Source of the DNA: Bog-756 sp963718405
Lineage (GTDB): Bacteria > Actinomycetota > Acidimicrobiia > Acidimicrobiales > RAAP-2
Assembly: GCA_963718405.1 (NCBI GenBank)
Contig: CAVQYZ010000003.1
Location: 124,001 to 188,000, forward strand
Direction of reading: 5' to 3'
Length of the DNA stretch: 64,000 nt
The notes beneath the pieces are model-generated. The model saw only the letters and a list, made by a program, of their open reading frames with translations, was not told where the DNA came from and did not search any database. Both the position numbers and the translations under genes were made by a program. Position 1 is the first letter of the stretch, and every line of letters starts with the position of its first letter. Below are positions 1-9,593 of this stretch, piece by piece.

Positions 1-441
1 CAGATCAGCGACGGGGCCGCGGCCGCCCTCATCATGTCGGAGGAGAAGGCCGCCCAGCTCGGTCTGCGGCCGAGGGCCCGGTTCCACACCTTCGCCGTGG
101 CCGCCAACGATCCGGTGATCATGCTGACGGCGCCGATCCCCGCCACCACCCTGGTGCTGGCCAAGTCCAAGCTCTCGCTCGACGACATCGACCTGATCGA
201 GATCAACGAGGCCTTCGCCTCGGTGGTGCTGGCGTGGGAGAAGGAGCACCATCCCGACATGGAGCGGGTCAATGTCAACGGTGGCGCCATCGCCATCGGG
301 CATCCCACCGGTGGCTCCGGGGCGCGGCTGCTGGCCACCCTGCTCAACGAGATGGAGCGGACCGGGGCCCGCTACGGGTTGCAGACCATGTGTGAAGGCG
401 GAGGCCAGGCCAACGCCACCATCATCGAACGGCTGGGCTGA
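1..441 (+). CDS. Thiolase (acetyl-CoA C-acyltransferase), C-terminal part; 5' end outside window
   Basis: Open in frame 1 from the first base, so the N-terminus with the nucleophilic cysteine lies upstream. Visible thiolase landmarks are ISDGAAA near the start, EINEAFA, the catalytic histidine block NGGAIAIGHPTGGSGAR and the terminal cysteine block MCEGGGQANA. The last block reads GQANA rather than the more usual GxGxA, as I recall for steroid-degrading thiolases. Such enzymes cleave 3-ketoacyl-CoA to a shortened acyl-CoA plus acetyl-CoA. The steroid C/D-ring genes at 6.8-11.3 kb make a FadA6-like role plausible (inference). It converges on the next gene with an 11-base gap. Confidence 0.9.
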   Translation, partial: QISDGAAAALIMSEEKAAQLGLRPRARFHTFAVAANDPVIMLTAPIPATTLVLAKSKLSLDDIDLIEINEAFASVVLAWEKEHHPDMERVNVNGGAIAIGHPTGGSGARLLATLLNEMERTGARYGLQTMCEGGGQANATIIERLG

Positions 442-452
442 CCGAGGGCCTT

Positions 453-3400
453 CTAGCCGGCTTCGACGCTCTCGACGGCTTCCACCGTCTCGATCGCCTC
501 GACGGTCTCGACCGTGGCGACGGCCTCGACGGCCTCGACCGCCTCGCCCGCATCGATCGCATCGACGGTCTCGACCGTGGCGACGGCCTCGACCGATTCA
601 ACCGGCGAGGTGACCACGTGCTTGGTGAAGTCCACCCGGTCGGCCCGGGTGGGCCGCGACATCAGGTAGCCCTGGTAGAGGTCGCAGCCCAACTCGGTGA
701 CCCGTTGCAGTTGGATGGGCGTCTCCACGCCCTCGGCCAGCACCACCAGGCCCAGGGCCTTGCTCAACTGGACGATGGCCGCCACGATGGCCTCGTCGTT
801 CTCGAAGGTCCCCAGCCCGTCCACGAAGGACTTGTCGATCTTGAGGATCTTGACCGGGAACCGCTTGAGCTGGGCCAGTGACGAGTACCCGGTGCCGAAG
901 TCGTCGATGGCCAGCCCCACCCCCATCTCGTGGATGCCACCGAGCATGGCGATCGATGCCGAGGTGTCGCTCATCAGCATGCTCTCGGTGACTTCCATCA
1001 CCAGGGCCTCGGGCGGCAGACCGGAGTCGGTCAGCGCTCCCTCGATGGTCTCCAGCAGTTCGGGATCGCTCAGCTGGTGGGCCGAGAGATTCACGGTGAT
1101 GTAGGCGTTCTCGGCGCCGGGCAGCTCCTTGCGCCAGTTGGACATGGTCTGGCACGCCTCCCGCAACACCCACCGGCCCAGGGAGAAGATCAGGTCGGTC
1201 TCCTCGGCGAAGGGGATGAACTCCATCGGGCCGAGCAGGCCGCGGGACGGGTGGTGCCAACGGACCAGCGCTTCCATGGCCACGATGCGGTCGTCGCGCA
1301 CCGAGGCGATGGGCTGATAGTGGACGGCCAACTCGTCGTGGTCGATGGAGTGACGCAGGTCGTCGTAGATCTCCAGTCGGGCCACGGACTTGGCCCGGAG
1401 GGACTCGTCGAACACCTCCACCCGTGAGCGGCCCTTGTTCTTGGCCTGGAACATGGCCACGTCGGCCTGCTGCAGGATGTCCTGAGCCGTCTGACGACCC
1501 CGCATGACGAAGGACACCCCCACGCTGCAGGTCACCACCACGTTCCGTCCGGTGGTCAGCTGCACCGGCTCGGCCAGGAGCCGGGAGTACTCGGTGGCCA
1601 GACTGACGGCCACGTTGACATCGTGGACGTTGCGGCACAGCACCACGAACTCGTCGCCGGAGAACCGGCTGACCACGTCGCCCCCGCGCACCGCCGACTT
1701 GAACCGCTGGGCCAGGGCCAACAGGACCTCGTCGCCACTGGCATGGCCGAAGGAGTCATTGACCAGTTTGAACCGGTCGAGGTCGATGAAGAGCACGGCC
1801 AGATTGGTGCCCCTCTGGAGGGAGACCATGAGCTCCCGCTCGAGCTCGTCACTGAACATCGAGCGGTTGCCCAGCCCGGTCAGCGAGTCGTGGTAGGCCA
1901 GCCAGTGGAGCTGGGCCTCGGCGGCCTTGCGGTCGGTGACGTCGGTGAACGAGCACACCACCATGGGCACCTCGACCTGGCCGGCGCCCGACAGCAGCCG
2001 CGAGCTCAGCGACAGCCATTGGCGCTTGCCGCTGGCGTCGGTGACCCCGATGACCACGTCGTCCTCGGACTCCCCGGTGGCCAGGGTGCGGGCGTGGGGG
2101 AACATGTCGGCCGAGAGGGGATGGCCGTTGGCCTCGATGGCGATGGAGGCCCCGGTGAAGATCTGGTGGCCGTTGCCGGTCTGCAGGCGCTCGCCGAGGA
2201 TCCGGCTGGCGGCCTCGTTGTGGGCGCCCACGTTGCCGAACTCGTCGAAGAGCACGATGCCCTCGCTCAGTGAGGCCACCACCGCCTCGTAGCGCTCCTC
2301 GGCGGCCCGGCGGCCGGCTTCGGCCTGGCGGGCATCGGTCAGCTCGGTGCACACCACCACCCAGCCCGAAGGCTGGGTGTCGTCGTCGATGAGCGGGTCG
2401 ATGGAGACCAGCACGTCGACCTCGGAGCCGTCCTTGCGCCGATGGATCCGGTGGCCCCGCTCGAGGACGGCGGCACTGTCGGTGCGGTTGGCGGTGACCA
2501 CGGCACTGATGGACATGCCGGCCACTTCTTGCTCTTTCCATCCGTAGATGGACTCGGCTGCCTCGTTCCAGCTCTCGATCCGACCCTCGGCGTCGATACC
2601 CACAATGGCGTCGGACACATGGGCCACCAGGCTGGCCCGGTAACGGTCGGCCGCCTCGGCCGCCTTGCGCTCGGACATGTCGCGGGCGATGACCTGGTAG
2701 GCCGGCTCACCGGCCCACGTGGTGCGGATGCTGGTGAGCTCCATCACCTTGGTGTCCCCGTTGGGGAGGATGCAGCGGACCTCACCGTGCTCGAAGAACT
2801 GACCGGGCTCGGTCAGCTGGGCCAGACGGGCGGCCACGGCGGGGATGTCGGCGGGATCCATGAAGTCGGTGATCAGGGTGCCCCGGTACTTGGCGAAGGC
2901 CTCGGCGTACGCCTCATCGGTGTCGGCGCCGATCATCCGGCCCATGGCCCGGTTGCCGTAGACGTAACGCCCGTCCTGGTGCACGAAGACCACATCAGGG
3001 GAGACCTCGGTGAGCAGGCGGTAGCGGTCGACCAGCTCGCCGAGCTCCCGCTCGTAACGCTGTTGGGCGGTGACGTCCACCACCACGCCGATGTAGTAGG
3101 TCCGGGGCTCGTCGGTCGAGGACTCGGGGGGCGCCACCACGGTGGGCATGGGAGAGGCCCGGACCACCACGCTGTGGACCATCCCGTCGGGGCACTTGAC
3201 CTTGATGCGGAGATCGAAGTCCGCCGGTGGCGATCCCTGCCGGATGGGGGCCAGGATCGGCGCCAGCAGTTTCTCCCCGGTCTCGGTGCCGTCGGAGTAC
3301 CGCGGCTCGACCGGGGCGGCCGACTCCGAGCGTTCGCCGGAGTCAGAGTCAGCGTGGACGTCAGGGTTGAGAACGGCGGCCAGGGCCTTCGGGCCCCCCG

Positions 3401-3725
3401 GCTGGTCCGCAGTGCTCCCCGGCTGGTCCGCAGAGCCCCCCGGCTGGTCCGCAGAGCCCACCGGTTGGTCCACCGAGTCGTCAGGGACGACGGAGAAGCC
3501 CAGCACTCCCTCCTCGAACCCGAAGAACTCCTCGATCGGCGACGTCCAGATGACCCGATCGTTGGCGATGTCGTAGATCCAGGTGACCGACTTGACCTCT
3601 TCACCTACGAATTCGACCCCTTCGGACAGCTCGTAAGCTCGGTCACCCAGCGGTGAGTCGTCCAGCGCCACCCGATCGAACGACACCCGGGAGCGACGGT
3701 CACCGAAGTTGCTCGTCGTGGCCAT
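453..3725 (-). CDS. Multi-PAS GGDEF-EAL cyclic-di-GMP turnover protein
   Basis: A 1090-residue cytoplasmic protein. PAS/PAC-type modules lie at about 45-230, 230-355, 357-475 and 477-615, followed by GGDEF (about 620-780, with HDSLTGLGNR) and EAL (about 795-1045). The cyclase signature reads SGDEF instead of GGDEF, so cyclase activity is uncertain. The EAL domain keeps EALVRW, VNLS, EVTES, DDFGTGYSS, KIDKSF and AEGVE, so phosphodiesterase activity is expected. Two low-complexity parts are unusual: an 8-residue repeat with core ADQPGGS near residues 86-110 (DNA about 3397-3470), and a V/E/A/T tail after the EAL domain encoded by a repeat with 63-bp period (about 497-593). No membrane segment is seen. 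Confidence 0.93.
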   Translation of the reverse strand: MATTSNFGDRRSRVSFDRVALDDSPLGDRAYELSEGVEFVGEEVKSVTWIYDIANDRVIWTSPIEEFFGFEEGVLGFSVVPDDSVDQPVGSADQPGGSADQPGSTADQPGGPKALAAVLNPDVHADSDSGERSESAAPVEPRYSDGTETGEKLLAPILAPIRQGSPPADFDLRIKVKCPDGMVHSVVVRASPMPTVVAPPESSTDEPRTYYIGVVVDVTAQQRYERELGELVDRYRLLTEVSPDVVFVHQDGRYVYGNRAMGRMIGADTDEAYAEAFAKYRGTLITDFMDPADIPAVAARLAQLTEPGQFFEHGEVRCILPNGDTKVMELTSIRTTWAGEPAYQVIARDMSERKAAEAADRYRASLVAHVSDAIVGIDAEGRIESWNEAAESIYGWKEQEVAGMSISAVVTANRTDSAAVLERGHRIHRRKDGSEVDVLVSIDPLIDDDTQPSGWVVVCTELTDARQAEAGRRAAEERYEAVVASLSEGIVLFDEFGNVGAHNEAASRILGERLQTGNGHQIFTGASIAIEANGHPLSADMFPHARTLATGESEDDVVIGVTDASGKRQWLSLSSRLLSGAGQVEVPMVVCSFTDVTDRKAAEAQLHWLAYHDSLTGLGNRSMFSDELERELMVSLQRGTNLAVLFIDLDRFKLVNDSFGHASGDEVLLALAQRFKSAVRGGDVVSRFSGDEFVVLCRNVHDVNVAVSLATEYSRLLAEPVQLTTGRNVVVTCSVGVSFVMRGRQTAQDILQQADVAMFQAKNKGRSRVEVFDESLRAKSVARLEIYDDLRHSIDHDELAVHYQPIASVRDDRIVAMEALVRWHHPSRGLLGPMEFIPFAEETDLIFSLGRWVLREACQTMSNWRKELPGAENAYITVNLSAHQLSDPELLETIEGALTDSGLPPEALVMEVTESMLMSDTSASIAMLGGIHEMGVGLAIDDFGTGYSSLAQLKRFPVKILKIDKSFVDGLGTFENDEAIVAAIVQLSKALGLVVLAEGVETPIQLQRVTELGCDLYQGYLMSRPTRADRVDFTKHVVTSPVESVEAVATVETVDAIDAGEAVEAVEAVATVETVEAIETVEAVESVEAG

Positions 3726-3880
3726 AGACCCAGGTATCGGCGTGCTGAGGAACGACCTTTAGCCTCGAGAACCCCCGCTCAGGCCGCAATTGGACGGGAG
3801 CGGGCCTGGTGAAAGGGGCGCTTTGTCCCCGGCAGACCACCGATCATCGGAAGGAGCCGGTTTTGGATGGACTCCGGGTG

Positions 3881-3930
3881 CCGACGGGCTCGGTCAGCCG
3901 ACGGGCTCGGTCAGCCGACGGGCTCGGCCA
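3881..3930. repeat. 17-bp tandem repeat, three copies, spanning the stop codon of the ketoacyl synthase gene
   Basis: Units of 17 bp start at 3881, 3898 and 3915; the third is slightly diverged. The stop codon of the adjacent minus-strand gene (3911-3913) lies in the middle unit and has an exact copy at 3894-3896. Similar stop-spanning tandem copies occur at 9556-9593 and 11307-11360. Confidence 0.85.
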
Positions 3931-5125
3931 GCACCGTGGCCGTGTTGTAACCGCCCATGCCGATGGACGACTTGACCATCAGGCCGGGGGCCCGGGGGCT
4001 CAGGCCGTCGACCAGCTTCGGATGACCCGGTGCCACCTGGGGCGGAGCGGGCACGAACCCGGTCTGGAAGGCGTAGATGGTGGCCAGGATCTCCACGGCG
4101 GCGGCGGCGGACTGGCAGTGGCCGGTCAGCGGCTTGATGGAGAAGATCCCCTTGGCCTCGGGGAACAGCTCGTCGAGGGCCCGGGCCTCGGCTGAGTCGC
4201 CGCGGCCGGTACCCGGTCCGTGGGCGTTGAGGTAGGCCACGTCGGAGGCGTCGACGCCGGCATCGGTCAGGGCCAGCTGGTAGCAGCGGAACAGCTCTTG
4301 CAGGTCGGGCGCCACTCCCACCAGGTTGGAGGCGTCCATGGTCATGGCCCCGCCCAGCACCGAGGCGTAGGACCCCTGGTCGCCGGCGGTCAGCACCATT
4401 CCTACGGCGGCCTCGCCGCCCACGAAGCCGCGGCTCCCCTCTTGGAAGGGGCGGCAGGCCTCGAAGGGGGGCATGCTCAGGATCGCCGCACCGAGGTCGC
4501 TGAATCCCCGCAGCACCTGGGGGACACCGCACAGATCGGTGGCCAACAGGATGACGTCTGAGGCGATACCGGTGTTCAACCAGGACTTGGCCGTGATCAT
4601 GGCGGCGTTGGAGCTGGCGCACATGGCCGACACCGACATGGTCGGGCCGTGGAAGTCGTTCTCCTTCATGAGCTGGGAGATGACGGTGGAGGGCAGCATG
4701 TTGACCCACCGCTTGGGGCGGATCCGGCTCTCTCCGGACTTGTAGAACTTGCTCCAGGTCTCGATGTCCCCAGCCTCGAGGCTGTGCACCAACCCCACGA
4801 CCGGCCCGGGCTTCCATCCCCGCTCCAGGGCATCCGAGATGGCCTCACGGCCGGCCGACCGGGCCGCCCGCATGAAGCGACTGGGCCCGTCGCGCTCGTC
4901 ACCCTCGTCGGTGATGAGGGACAGATAGGCCTGGCCGCCGTCGACGAAGCCCTCGAGACCCGTCGTCAGCTTGACGGCGCTCTCTCCCAGCAGGAACCCG
5001 TCCCACAAGTGCTTGGCCCCCCAGCCGTAGCCGGTCACCGCTCCGACCCCGACGATGTTCATCGGGGAGCGACCGCCCCGGCCGGGCGCCGGGCCGCTCG
5101 AGGATGGCTGAACTGCTTCCGACAT
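3911..5125 (-). CDS. Beta-ketoacyl synthase (KAS II-like condensing enzyme)
   Basis: A 404-residue protein of normal length for a stand-alone condensing enzyme. The catalytic triad is recognisable: cysteine in SAMCASSNAA, first histidine in NAHGPGTGRGD and second histidine in KPLTGHCQSAAA. It would carry out decarboxylative Claisen condensation of acyl and malonyl thioesters. A proline/serine/glycine-rich stretch of about 20 residues precedes the fold. The ATG at 5125 has GAGGAG about eight bases upstream. No acyl carrier protein, ketoreductase or malonyltransferase lies beside it, so the substrate is unknown. A lone synthase next to steroid-degradation genes is unusual. Confidence 0.9.
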   Translation of the reverse strand: MSEAVQPSSSGPAPGRGGRSPMNIVGVGAVTGYGWGAKHLWDGFLLGESAVKLTTGLEGFVDGGQAYLSLITDEGDERDGPSRFMRAARSAGREAISDALERGWKPGPVVGLVHSLEAGDIETWSKFYKSGESRIRPKRWVNMLPSTVISQLMKENDFHGPTMSVSAMCASSNAAMITAKSWLNTGIASDVILLATDLCGVPQVLRGFSDLGAAILSMPPFEACRPFQEGSRGFVGGEAAVGMVLTAGDQGSYASVLGGAMTMDASNLVGVAPDLQELFRCYQLALTDAGVDASDVAYLNAHGPGTGRGDSAEARALDELFPEAKGIFSIKPLTGHCQSAAAAVEILATIYAFQTGFVPAPPQVAPGHPKLVDGLSPRAPGLMVKSSIGMGGYNTATVLAEPVG

Positions 5126-5663
5126 CAGAACTCCTCGACATCAAGTCATTGATTGAATCGTCGACCCTTAAGTCAGCGGACTCATTGATCGTGGGCAGGT
5201 GACGTTGGTCGTCAAAGGCAGGTGCGGCACTGGCGGATACCGTCAGCCGAGATTATCGCCCATCCAAAGAGTCGACACAATGGGCAATTTCGACGGATCA
5301 CCGGGGAGTCATTGGCCGTCGACCGGCCAAACCATTGACCTCGGCCCAGGCATGGCGGAGGCGTCGGATTTGGACGGCATTCCCGGTGAATGTGCTGGTG
5401 GGAATGACCGATGGCCGGCCCCGGGCCGGGTCAAGTACCGGGCGGATCCGGTGTCTGTCCGGACGGGTCATTTCCAGCGGATTTCCGGCCCGGTTCCGCT
5501 CTTTGGCCGGCTCCCCCGGCCCCTTCTTGGGGTGGAAAGGCCCGCGCTCAGCCGTTCCGCCGGCAGGGGAGTGCGGCCGTCCACGTGACAATGGGGTGAA
5601 GCCGACCGGTCCGACCACCCGTGCCTTCACGGCTCCGGGGCAGCGGTCTCGGCCCCCGGCCTC
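5126..5663. other. Non-coding stretch
   Basis: Over 500 bases between two minus-strand genes. The reading frames here are short, Arg/Pro/Gly-rich and match no family I know. It presumably holds the promoter of the ketoacyl synthase gene; I see no convincing operator or RNA gene. Confidence 0.5.
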
Positions 5664-6537
5664 TCAGTCCGTCTGGGGCCTCGGTGGGCGGGGACCGGCG
5701 ACGGACTCGGCGAAGGCCACCGCCACCGGGAGCCACGCTTCGATCGACCCGGCCTGCTGGTACAGATCGATCAGCATCTGGGCATCGTCGCCGACCAGCG
5801 TGTGTACCGGGGTGGCCGGATCATCGGCCGCCCGCACGATGGCCTCGGCCACGTCCTGAGGGTTGCCCCCGCCGTCGACGACACTCTTCTCGAAGAAGTC
5901 GGACAGCCACGCCTGGTCGGCGGCGTACGGATCGCCCATGGCAGCGTCCTTTTGATCGGCTCGAGTGGCGGACGATCTCGGTCCGGAAGAAGCCGGGCTC
6001 GATGCTCACGATCCGCACGGGCAGTCCGTCGAGCTCCAGGAACATGGCCTCGGTCAGGGCGTTGAGGGCATGCTTGCTGGCCGAGTACCAGCTCCCGTAC
6101 GGCGTGCCGGGCATCCGCCCCGACGCCGAGGAGACGTTGATGATCACGCCGCCACCTTTGGCCCGCATGGCCGGCAGGGCGGCCCGGATGGTCCGGACCG
6201 GACCCCAGAAGTTGGTCTCGATCACGGCACGGGCCTTGTCGAAGTCGATGGTCTCCACCGATCCCTGAAAGTCGACACCGGCGTTGTTGACCAGGACGTC
6301 GATAGCACCGTGGCGGTCCTCGACCTCCCTGACGGCGGCGGCCACCGAGGCGTCGTCGTTGACGTCGAGGGCCAGGAGCTCCATACGGAGATCCTCGGCC
6401 CTGGCCCGTTCGGACAACCGCTCGGCCCGATCCAGGTCGCGCATGGTGGCGAACGTGGTGTCCCCCCGCCGGGCGAAGGCCAGGGCCGTCTCCAGGCCGA
6501 ATCCACTGCTGCAACCGGTGATGAGCACAACGCTCAT
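5664..6537 (-). CDS. Short-chain dehydrogenase/reductase, one +1 frameshift as sequenced
   Basis: Classical SDR: glycine motif TGCSSGFG near residue 10, NNAG (LVNNAGVDF), catalytic serine in NVSSASG and YxxxK in YSASK. The frame of the first part runs into arginine-rich nonsense after FRTEIVRHSSRSK. The true C-terminus, with DPYAADQAWLSDFFEKSV, continues in the +1 frame from about 5950. The break coincides with TTTT at 5950-5953 (AAAAGG on the coding strand), where one extra base suffices. The C-terminal piece also has its own ATG at 5939 preceded by AAAAGGA, so reinitiation is possible. The start is set at ATG 6537, which has GGGAGG upstream; a GTG lies at 6546. Substrate unknown. Confidence 0.8.
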
Positions 6538-6763
6538 AGGTTCCACCTCCCGGCCATCGTTCTCCGTCGAAAACGCATGGCGGGGACGTTTCTACACGAC
6601 AGGGCGTTCGGACACCGCGCCACTCCGCGATTCATCGGTGGCCAGGGACAGGTGGGATGCGGCTCCCGACCGGTCGTTACAGCCCGTCGTGACGGCCGTC
6701 TCCACAGCCCGGTCGCCAGGGGCCGGGCACCGACTCTTCCCCCGGTTGTCACCGGGCCGATTG

Positions 6764-7879
6764 TTACGGGGCCACCGCCGACAACCGGTTGAGGACCGAG
6801 GACGCCTGGTCGACGATCCGGCCGATCAGCTCGGCCACCGTGGGCAGCTCGCCGATCTCCCCGACCACCTGGCCGGTCGGTAGCACCCCGACGTCGGTGC
6901 GACCGTCGACCAGGGCGGCCTTGGTCATCATCGGGGCGTTGGCCGCCATCACCACCTGGGTCCACGAGAGCTCGCTGCCCTTCTTCAGGGCCAGCCCTTC
7001 TCTCACCAGCTCCAACGAGGACGTGCCCGTCTCCTTGTGGAAGGCGTAGGCGTTGCCCATGGCCCGTGGCAGGCCGCGCACCCAGCTGGACCCCTCCAGG
7101 TGGTCGATCAGCTCGGTGCGGATGACCCGTTGGGGGGCTCCGTCCACCGCGGTCGACACCACGGTGCCGGTCACCGGGGTGCCCAGGTACACCTGCTTGA
7201 CCTCGTCGGGGACCCGGCTCTCCTGGGTCAGGAGGAAGCGGGTGCCCATGGCGATTCCGTCCGCTCCGTAGGCCAGGGCCGCCACCAGGCCACGACCGTC
7301 GAAGAAACCGCCGGCCGCGATGACGGACACCGAGTCGCCCACGGCGTCAACCACGGCCGGCGTCAGCAGGGAGGTGGGTACCGAGCCGGTGTGGCCGCCT
7401 CCCTCACCGCCCTGGGCGATGACGGCGTCCACGCCCCAGCCGGCCACCTTCTCGGCGTGGCGGCGGGCACCGATGGTGGGCATGACCACCAGGCCGGCGT
7501 CTCGGCACCGGGACACCAGATCAGGCTGGGGTGCCTGGGCGAAGCTGGCCACCCGTACGCCGTTGTCGATCATCAGCGCCACCCGCTGGCCCACGTCGGC
7601 CACGTCGGTGCGCATGTTCACCCCGAAGGGCTTGTCGGTTCGGGATCGCACCTCGGCGATGGCGGCCACCAGCTCCGGGTAGGTCATGGTGGCCGAGGCC
7701 AGGATGCCCAGGCCGCCGGCCTCGGCGGTGGCAGCCACCAGTCGGGGGCCGGCCACCCAACCCATGCCGGTCTGCACGATGGGGTACCGGACCCCGACCA
7801 GCCGGCAGAACCGGGTGGTGAGGGCGGGATGAACGCCGCCCCCGCCGGTGCCGCCCCCGGTCACCCCGCCATCGGTCAC
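6764..7879 (-). CDS. ipdC: IpdC-like nitronate monooxygenase-family flavoprotein (steroid C/D-ring degradation)
   Basis: A 371-residue TIM-barrel flavoprotein of the 2-nitropropane dioxygenase/NMO superfamily. Seen are YPIVQTGMGWVAGP at the N-terminus, GGLGILAS, the phosphate-binding part AQGGEGGGHTGS and VIAAGGFFDGRG followed by GADGIAMGTRFL. In mycobacteria and rhodococci IpdC acts on a hydroxylated HIP-CoA derivative during cholesterol C/D-ring breakdown (family knowledge). The GTG start at 7879 overlaps the ipdB stop in a GTGA, indicating translational coupling. It is the last gene of echA20-ipdA-ipdB-ipdC. The name rests on family plus gene order. Confidence 0.85.
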   Translation of the reverse strand: MTDGGVTGGGTGGGGVHPALTTRFCRLVGVRYPIVQTGMGWVAGPRLVAATAEAGGLGILASATMTYPELVAAIAEVRSRTDKPFGVNMRTDVADVGQRVALMIDNGVRVASFAQAPQPDLVSRCRDAGLVVMPTIGARRHAEKVAGWGVDAVIAQGGEGGGHTGSVPTSLLTPAVVDAVGDSVSVIAAGGFFDGRGLVAALAYGADGIAMGTRFLLTQESRVPDEVKQVYLGTPVTGTVVSTAVDGAPQRVIRTELIDHLEGSSWVRGLPRAMGNAYAFHKETGTSSLELVREGLALKKGSELSWTQVVMAANAPMMTKAALVDGRTDVGVLPTGQVVGEIGELPTVAELIGRIVDQASSVLNRLSAVAP

Positions 7880-8664
7880 GAGCGGATCTCGCGGTCCCGC
7901 AGGCCCAACGGGTCGAGCACGGTCCGGATGAGCTCGAGCTCCTCAGGGGTGGGCAGCCGGGTCTCGGGGACGTCGGTCGGAATCACCAGCTCGAATCCCG
8001 TGGCCTCGACGATCTCCTCCACGGTGACCCCGGGGTGCACCGATCGGAGGCGCATGACCTGGTCCGGGGTCTCGAAGTCGAACACCCCGAGGTTGGAGAC
8101 CACGTGACGGATCTCGTGGTACTTGGTGGCTGACGGGCCGGCCTCGGCGGCCCGCTGGTATCCCACGCCGGAGACCACGTCGACCTGCTCCACGAACGAC
8201 CGCTTGGAGTGGCCCGGCACCCAGTAGCTGGTGGAGTGGTTGACGGTGTTGCCGGGCGCCCCCCGCACTCCCACCAGCTGGGCCTTGGGACGGGACCAGT
8301 CGCCGATGGCACTGATGTTCTGGTTGCCGGTGCGGTCGATCTGCGAGGCCATCATGATCAGGTTCCGGCGCCCGGACCACACCACGTCGAACACCCTCCG
8401 GAAGGGCATGTGCGACTCCAGGACCAACGAAGACGGATCTGTTCCGAGCGGCGGGGCTCCGACCACCAGGGCGGCGTCACCGTCGGTCAGCACCAGATCG
8501 GGAGCGAAGGTCAGCCGGGCCAGACGGGCCCCAAGGGCCGGCGCGGTCCCGAAGGCACTGGCCATCACCTCGCCGTCGCCCCGGAACACCTCGGCGCAGG
8601 CGATGGCGCAGTACTCGGCGCGGCTGACACCGCTGGCTTCGGACGATCCGGACGTCGAGCTCAT
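7876..8664 (-). CDS. ipdB: IpdB, beta subunit of COCHEA-CoA hydrolase (CoA-transferase fold)
   Basis: A 262-residue protein of the class I CoA-transferase beta-subunit fold, with AEYCAIACAEVFRGDGE, ESHMPFRRVFDVVWSG, GNQNISAIGDW and GVFDFETPDQVM. In cholesterol degraders IpdA and IpdB form a hydrolase that opens the last steroid ring rather than a true CoA transferase. The reading frame extends further upstream, but the start is set at ATG 8664. That ATG has GGAAGGGGG before it and overlaps the ipdA stop in ATGA; the upstream extension is Arg/Gly-rich and outside the fold. Confidence 0.88.
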   Translation of the reverse strand: MSSTSGSSEASGVSRAEYCAIACAEVFRGDGEVMASAFGTAPALGARLARLTFAPDLVLTDGDAALVVGAPPLGTDPSSLVLESHMPFRRVFDVVWSGRRNLIMMASQIDRTGNQNISAIGDWSRPKAQLVGVRGAPGNTVNHSTSYWVPGHSKRSFVEQVDVVSGVGYQRAAEAGPSATKYHEIRHVVSNLGVFDFETPDQVMRLRSVHPGVTVEEIVEATGFELVIPTDVPETRLPTPEELELIRTVLDPLGLRDREIRS

Positions 8665-9545
8665 CGTGCCCCCTTCCCAGCTCCGGCCGCAGAGGCCCCG
8701 GCCCCGCCCACCGCGGCCTGATACTCGGCTTCGGGGACCTCGAGGTACTGCTGTGAGAAGGCGGCCCACTGGTCGGCGTCCCCGGCGGCGGTGGCATACG
8801 ACCGTTGGAACTCCTCGTCACGCGGGTAGTCGGGGACGCAGGCCGTGAAGTGGGCCCCACCGGTGGTCTCCACCACGCCGTCGGTCAGCAACCGGCTGAT
8901 GCACAACGACTGGAGGGGGCCCTCCGAGGCGAACTGTTCGGTGTCGATGATCCGCTCGGTGGTCACGAAGCGGCGGTCGGCGGCCCCGAGGAACACGTCG
9001 TCGAAGTACGGGTCCGCCCCGAGGATCTGCCCCGACCCGTTCGCATCCGCCCGATTCACATGGATCACCGCGGCGTCGAGTCGGAGAGCGGGGACGGCCA
9101 CCAGCTCCTCGCCATCGTCGTAGGGCGACGTCACGGTGCGCAGGGTGGGATTGACCCGGAGCACGTCGGAGCCCAGACCGGCCCGGGTGGGCAGGAACGG
9201 CACCCGCTGGGCTGCGGCCAGCAACCCCAGGTAGAACATGCCCTCGTCGATCTCCATGGCCTCGATGGCCCCGGTCTGGCGGGCCACCTTGAAGTGGGGG
9301 TCGGTGGGGATGGAGTCGAGGGTGACGAACCCGAACACCACCTTGGACACCTTGCCGGCCGCGCACAGCAGCCCGACGTCGGGCCCCCCGTACGACACCA
9401 CGGTCAGGTCGGTCAGGTCCGACCGGAGGATGGCCCGCACCGCGGCCATGGGCTTGCGCCGCGACCCCCATCCCCCGATGCCGATGGTCATCCCGCTGCG
9501 CAACTCGCCGACCAGTTCGTCGAGTGACAGCCGCTTGTCAGTCAT
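8661..9545 (-). CDS. ipdA: IpdA, alpha subunit of COCHEA-CoA hydrolase (CoA-transferase fold)
   Basis: A 294-residue alpha subunit of the CoA-transferase family. It shows MTIGIGGWGSRRKPMA near the N-terminus (a glycine-rich loop, as in GctA/IpdA), VSYGGPDVGLL, GAIEAMEIDEGMF and ADANGSGQILGADPYFDD. A glutamate of IpdA, not of IpdB, is reported to be essential in the characterised hydrolase. The EAMEIDE segment holds acidic candidates, but I cannot align it exactly. The ATG at 9545 has GGAG upstream, and the stop overlaps ipdB. An Ala/Gly-rich tail of about 20 residues extends past the fold. Confidence 0.88.
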   Translation of the reverse strand: MTDKRLSLDELVGELRSGMTIGIGGWGSRRKPMAAVRAILRSDLTDLTVVSYGGPDVGLLCAAGKVSKVVFGFVTLDSIPTDPHFKVARQTGAIEAMEIDEGMFYLGLLAAAQRVPFLPTRAGLGSDVLRVNPTLRTVTSPYDDGEELVAVPALRLDAAVIHVNRADANGSGQILGADPYFDDVFLGAADRRFVTTERIIDTEQFASEGPLQSLCISRLLTDGVVETTGGAHFTACVPDYPRDEEFQRSYATAAGDADQWAAFSQQYLEVPEAEYQAAVGGAGASAAGAGKGAR

Positions 9546-9555
9546 GTCCGGACTC

Positions 9556-9593
9556 CATGGCTAGGTGGTGGTGTCATGGCTAGGTGGTGGTGT
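9556..9593. repeat. 19-bp perfect tandem duplication spanning the echA20 stop codon
   Basis: Two identical 19-bp units at 9556-9574 and 9575-9593. The downstream unit (9575-9593) contains the echA20 stop at 9580-9582, and the other unit carries a second copy of that stop in the ipdA leader. Confidence 0.85.

Noticed and set aside
2442..3656. 404-codon plus-strand reading frame inside the PAS-GGDEF-EAL gene
   Set aside because: Antisense shadow of a gene with clear domains; its His/Gly/Val/Asp-rich composition is a product of the high-GC opposite strand.
5298..5630. 110-codon minus-strand frame in the 5.1-5.7 kb gap
   Set aside because: Arg/Pro/Gly-rich, no family resemblance, no ribosome-binding site.
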